This document shows positions 57,847 to 64,000 of a stretch of 64,000 nucleotides of DNA, piece after piece. The DNA comes from Planktomarina sp. (GTDB lineage: Bacteria; Pseudomonadota; Alphaproteobacteria; Rhodobacterales; Rhodobacteraceae): contig JAHDCF010000009.1 of the NCBI GenBank assembly GCA_020630015.1, positions 21,150-85,149 of the forward strand, read 5' to 3'. The translations under genes and the position numbers were made by a program. Under the pieces are notes generated by a model. That model saw nothing but the letters and a program-made list of their open reading frames with translations. It was not told where the DNA came from and made no database searches. Within the stretch, counting starts at the first letter, position 1. Every line of letters starts with the position of its first letter.

Positions 57847-59438
57847 TGGCTCATTCCTTGATCTTGTTTGATCATATCAGCGGCTTTTTCACCGATCATA
57901 ATAGATGGGGCGTTGGTATTGGATGAGTTGACGGTTGGCATGATCGACGCGTCGGCAACCCGAAGGTTTTCAATTCCATTGAACTGAAGGCGCGGGTTTA
58001 GAACTGCCGCTTCATCAATCCCCATTCGACAGGTGCCCGCGCAGTGGTGCGACGTCTTCGAGTGAACACAAATGAAGTTGTAATAGTCTTCATCGGTTTT
58101 TACTTCCGGACCAGGCAAGCGCTCGGCCAGGACGTATTCGCTTAGCGCTGATTGTGACAGGATTTCTTGGACAAGTTTCAAGCCACGAATTGACATCTTG
58201 CAATCATAAGGATCTGAAAGATAATTCGGATCGATGAGTGGCATATCATTTGGGTTTGCAGATTGAAGGCGAACGGTACCACGAGACCGCGGACGCAAAT
58301 GACATGCATTGAGTGTCACACCACCATTAGGCATGACTTCTACGCCAGCCTCGATCCCAGTGCCTAACCCCAAGTGCATCTGAATGTCTGGTGTTTCCGC
58401 GTTTTCATCCGCATACCAAAACCCGCCTGTCTCAAAGAGACTCGAAGCAACAGGCCCTTTGCGCGTAAAAATGTATTGCAGCCCAGCAACGGCGCTAAGA
58501 TGCAGCTTGGCAAAGCGATCATAGGTATGGGGACCTGTAACCTCACAAATCGCATAAAGATCAAGGTGGTCTTGCAGGTTCGCGCCGACGTTTGGCTGAT
58601 CATAGATCAAATCAATACCAAGCTCAGTCAGATGATCCGCTGGACCAATGCCGGACAGCTGGAGCAGCCGTGGGGATCCGATTGCACCAGAGGATACGAT
58701 GACCTCGCGATCCGCATTGATAACCGAACCATCAGCCATTTCGACACCTGCGGCGCGGCCCTTTTCAACAACAATGCGTTTGACCTGCGCCTTTGTCTGG
58801 ATCGTCAAATTCTTGCGACCCCGCGCCTGCCCCAAGAACGCCATTGCAGCTGAAGACCGCCGCGCGTTCCTCTGGGTCAGCTGGTAGTAACCGGCCCCAT
58901 CTTGTCTTTCGCCATTCATATCGGTCGCCTGCGGAATGCCTATCTGTCCGGCTGCTTCGATAAAAGCATCGCAGATCGGCAATGGGGCGGCGGGCATCGA
59001 TACACCCAGTGGCCCACCCCGTGCGTGATAGCGCCCGTTATAGGTGTCGTTGTCTTCGGATTTCTTGAAGTACGGGAGCACATCTTCATAGCTCCAACCG
59101 TCACAGCCCTTCTGTCGCCAACCGTCATAGTCTTGAGCCGCACCGCGCGTATAAATTTGGGCGTTAATCGCAGACCCACCACCAATAACCTTGGCTTGGG
59201 TATAGGTGAATACCTTATTTTGCATCGACCGTTGCGGTGTGGTTGACCATCCCCACGAACCGATACCTTTGGTCATCTTTGCAAAACCAGCAGGCAAATG
59301 AAAAAACGGATGCCGATCATTGCCGCCTGCTTCTAACAACAACACGCGCGCGCTCGGATCTTCTGACAGGCGGGCCGCTATGACAGATCCGGAAGACCCC
59401 CCACCAATCACAATAAAATCGTAGCCACGGACGGTCAT
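57843..59438 (-). CDS. GMC oxidoreductase (choline dehydrogenase-like)
   Basis: YDFIVIGGGSSGSVIAARLSEDPSARVLLLEAGG..GGGSAINAQIYTRG..HCAGTCRMGIDEAAVLNPRLQFNGIENLRVADASIMPTVNSSNTNAPSIMIGEKAADMI. Confidence 0.95.
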   Translation of the reverse strand: MTVRGYDFIVIGGGSSGSVIAARLSEDPSARVLLLEAGGNDRHPFFHLPAGFAKMTKGIGSWGWSTTPQRSMQNKVFTYTQAKVIGGGSAINAQIYTRGAAQDYDGWRQKGCDGWSYEDVLPYFKKSEDNDTYNGRYHARGGPLGVSMPAAPLPICDAFIEAAGQIGIPQATDMNGERQDGAGYYQLTQRNARRSSAAMAFLGQARGRKNLTIQTKAQVKRIVVEKGRAAGVEMADGSVINADREVIVSSGAIGSPRLLQLSGIGPADHLTELGIDLIYDQPNVGANLQDHLDLYAICEVTGPHTYDRFAKLHLSAVAGLQYIFTRKGPVASSLFETGGFWYADENAETPDIQMHLGLGTGIEAGVEVMPNGGVTLNACHLRPRSRGTVRLQSANPNDMPLIDPNYLSDPYDCKMSIRGLKLVQEILSQSALSEYVLAERLPGPEVKTDEDYYNFICVHSKTSHHCAGTCRMGIDEAAVLNPRLQFNGIENLRVADASIMPTVNSSNTNAPSIMIGEKAADMIKQDQGMSQ

Positions 59439-60919
59439 GCCGACAACTCCGTTTGGGATATGTGGCGTCCTGCGCGCAGCGCGAGCGCGGCGATAGTCAA
59501 CGCCGGGTTCACCGCAGCAGAAGTCGGCAGCACCGATGCATCAACAATGGATAAATTCGGATGATCATGACTTTGACAATGACTGTCCACAACACTCGTG
59601 GCAGGGTCATTGCCCATGCGGGCCGTGCCACATTGATGCGACGGTGTACGGCGATCAAATGCTTTAGAAAGGACGATTGGAAACCCGACACGTTTCAAAA
59701 TGCGCTTAAGTTCTTTCACCAACTGATGGTGCGCATCCAAGTTCGACCGTTGCCAATCCAGCTTGATCTGCCCGTTCTTTAGGGTAACCCGGCTGTTCGG
59801 GTTCGGCAGGTCTTCTGACATTGCATAAAAGTCAAAACTCCGCGCAGCGACCCAATTCGCAACCCAACCTGGCATGGGAGTTGTCGCCGCCAAGATTTGA
59901 CCGGTGATCTTACCGAGCATCTGGATGTTTCCAAGCGGTGGGCGTCCGTTCGATCGGTGGTAGAAATCATTCAGCATCAGTGTTTTCTGATAAACGCATT
60001 TGTTTTTGCGCATCGGGTGCAATGCCAGCACCGCTGAACAATTGTGGTTCATAAAGTTACGTCCAACTTGATCGGAACGGTTCGCTATCCCAGTTGGCCA
60101 ATTGTCATTGGCAGATCGTAACAAAAGCGCGGCAGATTGCACAGCCCCCGCCGCAACGACAAATCTCCAAGCTGTTAACTTCTGCCCATTTGTTAGGATT
60201 GCAGCCGTCACACGGCCGTTTTGATCGCTCTCTAATCGCTCAACCTCACAGTCGGTGCGCAAAGTCACATTTTCGTAAGCCAGCGCCGCATTAAGGCCGC
60301 ATGTCTCCGCATCCATCTTCCCACCACATGTGTTTGGATAGGCATCCCAGGTTGTCTGACCTGCAGCAAGCCACGCATCAATATCCACACCAAGTGGAAT
60401 GTGCGACGGATGAAGATGGCAATCTTTCAAACGTCGACGCAAATCGGCCATATCTGGTTCGTCGGGGACAGGTGGATACGGATATTCGCCTGAATGATGA
60501 GGTTCCGTGAGATCATCCGTGACCTGTCCCCGAACCTGATACATCTCTTCAGCGGCTTGATAGTCGGCCTCCAGCTCCTCATAGCTGATCGGCCAATCGC
60601 ATGTATGCGCCCCAGAATGGGAAACGGCATCGAAATCAGAGGCGCGATAGCGGATCAATGCAGCACCGTAGAACTTCGAATTTCCACCAACGTTGTAGTA
60701 GTTGCCAGGATTGAAAGACCTGTCTTCCCCATCCAGCCAAGTTTCTTTTGGACGGAAAAGGCCTTTGTCAAAAATTGCCATTGCATCGCGATCCGCGGGT
60801 GACGACTGCAAATGCTCCCCCCGTTCAAGGACCAAAATCCTGCGGCCCGTTGGGGCCAGCGTGGCGGCTAACGTTGCACCACCCATGCCGGATCCGATGA
60901 TAATCACTTCAGCTTCCAT
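59435..60919 (-). CDS. GMC oxidoreductase (sugar/polyol dehydrogenase-like)
   Basis: AEVIIIGSGMGGATLAATLAPTGRRILVLERGEHL..YNVGGNSKFYGAALIRYR..HQCGTARMGNDPATSVVDSHCQSHDHPNLSIVDASVLPTSAAVNPALTIAALALR. Confidence 0.93.
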   Translation of the reverse strand: MEAEVIIIGSGMGGATLAATLAPTGRRILVLERGEHLQSSPADRDAMAIFDKGLFRPKETWLDGEDRSFNPGNYYNVGGNSKFYGAALIRYRASDFDAVSHSGAHTCDWPISYEELEADYQAAEEMYQVRGQVTDDLTEPHHSGEYPYPPVPDEPDMADLRRRLKDCHLHPSHIPLGVDIDAWLAAGQTTWDAYPNTCGGKMDAETCGLNAALAYENVTLRTDCEVERLESDQNGRVTAAILTNGQKLTAWRFVVAAGAVQSAALLLRSANDNWPTGIANRSDQVGRNFMNHNCSAVLALHPMRKNKCVYQKTLMLNDFYHRSNGRPPLGNIQMLGKITGQILAATTPMPGWVANWVAARSFDFYAMSEDLPNPNSRVTLKNGQIKLDWQRSNLDAHHQLVKELKRILKRVGFPIVLSKAFDRRTPSHQCGTARMGNDPATSVVDSHCQSHDHPNLSIVDASVLPTSAAVNPALTIAALALRAGRHISQTELSA

Positions 60920-62031
60920 TAGGGAATTATCCGCATTTCCGTTTCGGGATCAAAGGCCACTGCCTTTTCCATGTTCACAGCAAAAGGAAAATCAGCACCG
61001 GCGCGTACGTCTGCATCTGATCTCATACGTGCAATCACATCTTTCCCACCAAAGGTCATTGTTACAAATGTGTCTGATCCCGCTGGTTCCGTCACCACAA
61101 TACGGTTTGTCATCCGCGCAATATTTGACGAATTACGATCAGCCGCGTCTTCATCCGTGATTGTTTCAGGCCGAATGCCCAGCATGATGTCGCGGCCGTC
61201 CCATGCAGTCATGTTGTCCTGACTAAAGGGCAAGGACACGGTTGAACCGTCGTGAAGTGCGACTAAGGCAACAGGCTTAGCGTTCTTCAAAACCACCTTT
61301 GCGGGTACGACGTTCATCGCAGGTGAGCCCATAAATGTGGCCACAAAAATGTTGGCGGGGCTATCGTAAATTTCCTGTGGTGTGCCCAATTGCTGAACAT
61401 ATCCACCATACATCACAGCAATCCGAGTCGAGAGCGTCATTGCTTCGATCTGATCGTGGGTCACATACACAATCGTAGTGCCTAGCTTTTGATGCAACTT
61501 CTTGATTTCTGTACGCATGTCTACGCGCAGCTTTGCATCCAGATTGGAGAGTGGTTCATCGAACAGGAAAACGTCAGGGTTGCGCACCAAAGCGCGACCC
61601 ATCGCAACCCGCTGACGTTGCCCGCCAGATAAGGCTCCGGGTTTGCGGTCTAACAGTTGATCGATCTGAAGCAAGCTAGCGACGTCCTTCATCGCCTTTT
61701 CACGCTGAGGCTTTGGCGTGCCATGCATTTCAAGCCCAAAGGTAATGTTCTGGCCAACGGTCATGTTCGGATAAAGCGCATAACTTTGGAACACCATCGC
61801 GATGTTACGTTTAGAAGGGTGCACCCCGTTCATGATCTGATCTTTGATACGGATCTCACCGCTTGAGATATCCTCAAGCCCCGCGATCATGTTCAAAAGT
61901 GTAGACTTGCCGCAACCAGACGGCCCCACGAGGACGAGAAACTCCCCCTCGTCGACCGAGATGTCCACATTGTGCAAAACTTCGACCGCGCCGTAGGACT
62001 TGGTTGTGTTGTCTATATCAAGAAAACCCAT
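60919..62031 (-). CDS. Sugar ABC transporter ATP-binding protein (UgpC/MalK type)
   Basis: LVGPSGCGKSTLLNMIAGLEDISSGEIRIKDQIMNGVHPSKRNIAMVFQSYALYPNMTV; LSGGQRQRVAMGRALVRNPDVFLFDEPLSNLDAKLR. Confidence 0.94.
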   Translation of the reverse strand: MGFLDIDNTTKSYGAVEVLHNVDISVDEGEFLVLVGPSGCGKSTLLNMIAGLEDISSGEIRIKDQIMNGVHPSKRNIAMVFQSYALYPNMTVGQNITFGLEMHGTPKPQREKAMKDVASLLQIDQLLDRKPGALSGGQRQRVAMGRALVRNPDVFLFDEPLSNLDAKLRVDMRTEIKKLHQKLGTTIVYVTHDQIEAMTLSTRIAVMYGGYVQQLGTPQEIYDSPANIFVATFMGSPAMNVVPAKVVLKNAKPVALVALHDGSTVSLPFSQDNMTAWDGRDIMLGIRPETITDEDAADRNSSNIARMTNRIVVTEPAGSDTFVTMTFGGKDVIARMRSDADVRAGADFPFAVNMEKAVAFDPETEMRIIP

Positions 62032-62035
62032 GAGA

Positions 62036-62917
62036 TTATCCTTTCACTGAGCCGGCCATCAGGCCGCGCACGAAATAGCGGCCCGCGACGACGTAGACGA
62101 GCAGAGTTGGAAGAGCAGCAAGGATCGCCCCAGCAAAGTGAACGTTGTATTCCTTGACGCCGGTTGATGATTGCACGAGATTGTTGAGCGCCACCGTCAT
62201 TGGTTGGCTGTCCGCCCCGGCAAAAGAGGCCCCAAATAAAAAGTCGTTCCAGATGTTGGTAAACTGCCAAATGATAGAAACAACGGCAATCGGCCCAGAT
62301 GACGGCAGCAATATGCGCCAAAATATTTGGAAGAACCCTGCCCCATCGATTTGTGCAGCGCGGATCAATTCGGTTGGGAAGACTGCATAATAGTTGCGGA
62401 AGTAGAGCGTCGTGAACCCAATCCCGTATACCACGTGAACAAGAACCAGTCCACCTGTCGAGCCTGCCATTCCCATCAAGCCCAGCATCCGAGCCATTGG
62501 GATCAAGACAATCTGAAACGGGATAAAGCACGCAAATAACATGAGCCCGAACAAAATCGTATCACCTCGGAACCGCCATTTCGTTAGAACGTACCCGTTC
62601 AGAGCGCCAAGCACCGTCGAGATAGCGACGGCCGGAACAACCATTTTGATAGAGTTCCAGAAATACGGTTGCAGCCCTGTGGGATCGACCCCAATTTGAG
62701 CATACGACCAAGCCTTAGCCCAGGGTTCAAGTGTAAACACCTTAGGCAAGTTCATCATGCCACCACCGGTGATTTCATCCAGAGGTTTCACTGAATTCAC
62801 CGCCATCACATACAGCGGCAACATGTAGAATAATGCAAACAATATTAGGATAAGATAGATAAGTGTCCGCGTAACACGGCCTGTTCGAATAGCGGTATCT
62901 TGGGTCGCGACAGACAT
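62036..62917 (-). CDS. Sugar ABC transporter permease (MalG type)
   Basis: FPTELIRAAQIDGAGFFQIFWRILLPSSGPIAVVSIIWQFTNIWNDFLFGASF; six TM. Confidence 0.93.
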   Translation of the reverse strand: MSVATQDTAIRTGRVTRTLIYLILILFALFYMLPLYVMAVNSVKPLDEITGGGMMNLPKVFTLEPWAKAWSYAQIGVDPTGLQPYFWNSIKMVVPAVAISTVLGALNGYVLTKWRFRGDTILFGLMLFACFIPFQIVLIPMARMLGLMGMAGSTGGLVLVHVVYGIGFTTLYFRNYYAVFPTELIRAAQIDGAGFFQIFWRILLPSSGPIAVVSIIWQFTNIWNDFLFGASFAGADSQPMTVALNNLVQSSTGVKEYNVHFAGAILAALPTLLVYVVAGRYFVRGLMAGSVKG

Positions 62918-63810
62918 TATTTCTTCTCCCGCAGTTCGGCATAAAGATAAGGAATCATAATTGCGGCAATCGTCATCAGCATGATAGTAGCCGACGCTGC
63001 GCCAATACCCATTTGGTTGCGGCTGAACGTGTAAGAATACATGAAGGTCGCCGGCAATTCTGTCGCACGGCCTGGGCCGCCACCAGTTAAGGCAATCACA
63101 AGATCAAAGGTTTTTATGGCCAGATGGCTGAGGATAACGAAAGCCGACAGAAATGCGGGCCGCAGTTGCGGAATAATGATCCGACGGTAAAGGTTCCAAT
63201 TAGAGGCCCCGTCCATCTGTGCAGCCTTCAAGATTTCGTTTTCGATCCCCCGAAGCCCGGCCAGAAACATCGCCATGACAAACCCGCTGGTCTGCCAAAC
63301 TGCCGCCAGAACGACTGTGTAAATGGCGAAATCGCGGTTCTTGATCCAGTCAAATTCAAAAGTCGCCCAGCCCCAGGTCTGGAGTACGTTTTCCAAACCA
63401 ATACCCGGATCCAGAAACCACTTCCAAGCGGTTCCCGTGACGATGAAGGACAACGCCATCGGATAAAGATATATCGTGCGGATCATCCCCTCGGCCCGGA
63501 CTTTCTGATCCAAAAAAATAGCAAGCCCCAGCCCCAGAACGGTGCAAACCGATATATAAAGGGCTGCAAATATGCCCATGTTGGTCAAAGAGGTTTTCCA
63601 ATGGCTCAACCGCCAAAGCTTGGAATAGTTTTCCCAGCCGACCCAACCGTATGAAGGTAACAAACGGCTGTCCGTAAACGACAGATAAACCGAAAAGAAG
63701 ATGAAGCCGTAAACAAAGACCAGCACCAAAGCCAGCGATGGCGACAACACGAGCTTCGGCAACAAAGATTGCAACCGCGTCTTGAAATCCGCATTGGCGG
63801 CCTGTGCCAT
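62917..63810 (-). CDS. Sugar ABC transporter permease (MalF type)
   Basis: LRGIENEILKAAQMDGASNWNLYRRIIIPQLRPAFLSAFVILSHLAIKTFDLVIALTGGGPGRATELPATFMY. Confidence 0.93.
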   Translation of the reverse strand: MAQAANADFKTRLQSLLPKLVLSPSLALVLVFVYGFIFFSVYLSFTDSRLLPSYGWVGWENYSKLWRLSHWKTSLTNMGIFAALYISVCTVLGLGLAIFLDQKVRAEGMIRTIYLYPMALSFIVTGTAWKWFLDPGIGLENVLQTWGWATFEFDWIKNRDFAIYTVVLAAVWQTSGFVMAMFLAGLRGIENEILKAAQMDGASNWNLYRRIIIPQLRPAFLSAFVILSHLAIKTFDLVIALTGGGPGRATELPATFMYSYTFSRNQMGIGAASATIMLMTIAAIMIPYLYAELREKK

Positions 63811-63854
63811 CTGGTGCCTCCTTTAAGCAAAATAGTGAATGTGGTTTGAGTGCA

Positions 63855-63880
63855 GCGAGGCAGCTTGCTAGCTGCCTCGC
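63855..63880 (-). terminator. Intergenic hairpin between sugar SBP gene and permease
   Basis: GCGAGGCAGC-TTGCTA-GCTGCCTCGC, 10 bp perfect stem. Confidence 0.75.
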
Positions 63881-63902
63881 CACAGGGAGGAACGCTCAGA
63901 AA

Positions 63903-64000
63903 TTACTGAGCGATTTCAACTGCCGTGACAAGTTCTTCAACGGCTGTTGCGCTGTCGTATTCACCATTAAAATGAGCTGTGACGACGTCATAAATCGCGT
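63903..64000 (-). CDS. Sugar ABC transporter substrate-binding protein, C-terminal end only (truncated by window edge)
   Basis: Minus strand reads ..AIYDVVTAHFNGEYDSATAVEELVTAVEIAQ*; position upstream of permeases. Confidence 0.75.
   Translation of the reverse strand, partial: AIYDVVTAHFNGEYDSATAVEELVTAVEIAQ

Noticed and set aside
1-64000. CRISPR arrays, prophage, defence systems, intact IS elements, tRNA or rRNA genes
   Set aside because: Looked for them; no spaced direct repeats, phage structural genes, transposases or cloverleaf-like sequences were recognised.

Overview
The window is a dense catabolic and transport segment of a bacterial chromosome. Gene content suggests an alphaproteobacterium, probably Rhodobacteraceae/Roseobacter group (inference, no marker gene checked). 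From left to right it holds: (1) the tail of an OmpR-type response regulator plus a TctE-like histidine kinase; (2) a DctPQM TRAP transporter with a second, DctB-like kinase and a short DctD-like regulator; (3) a BKACE / CoA-binding / 2Fe-2S ferredoxin / SBP56 (methanethiol-oxidase family) group; (4) a PepSY plus ferric-reductase-like membrane pair, a DUF5519-like protein, two SnoaL-like proteins and a LysR regulator; (5) a double-CDGSH/GltS-like fusion protein; (6) a complete leucine (liu) degradation cluster with valine-type enzymes, thiolase and SDR; (7) a Liv-type ABC transporter with two AMP-forming ligase-like proteins and a divergent hybrid kinase/response regulator pair; (8) a formylglycine-type sulfatase/phosphonate monoester hydrolase; (9) a GH1 beta-glucosidase and an aglEFGAK alpha-glucoside cluster with its LacI regulator; (10) a roughly 12-gene sugar-type ABC / GMC dehydrogenase / Gfo-Idh / flavoprotein / KDG kinase / KDPG aldolase operon that runs off the right edge. 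I saw no tRNA, rRNA, CRISPR, phage or intact IS element. The most distinctive non-coding observations are a ~105 bp two-hairpin repeat present twice in opposite orientation 41 kb apart, each time in a convergent intergenic gap; a hairpin directly 3' of the solute-binding-protein gene in all four SBP-dependent transporter operons; a perfect 22 bp palindrome as the likely AglR operator; and three GTACACA heptamers at exact 11 bp spacing. The best candidate for an undescribed system is the right-hand oxidative carbohydrate operon.
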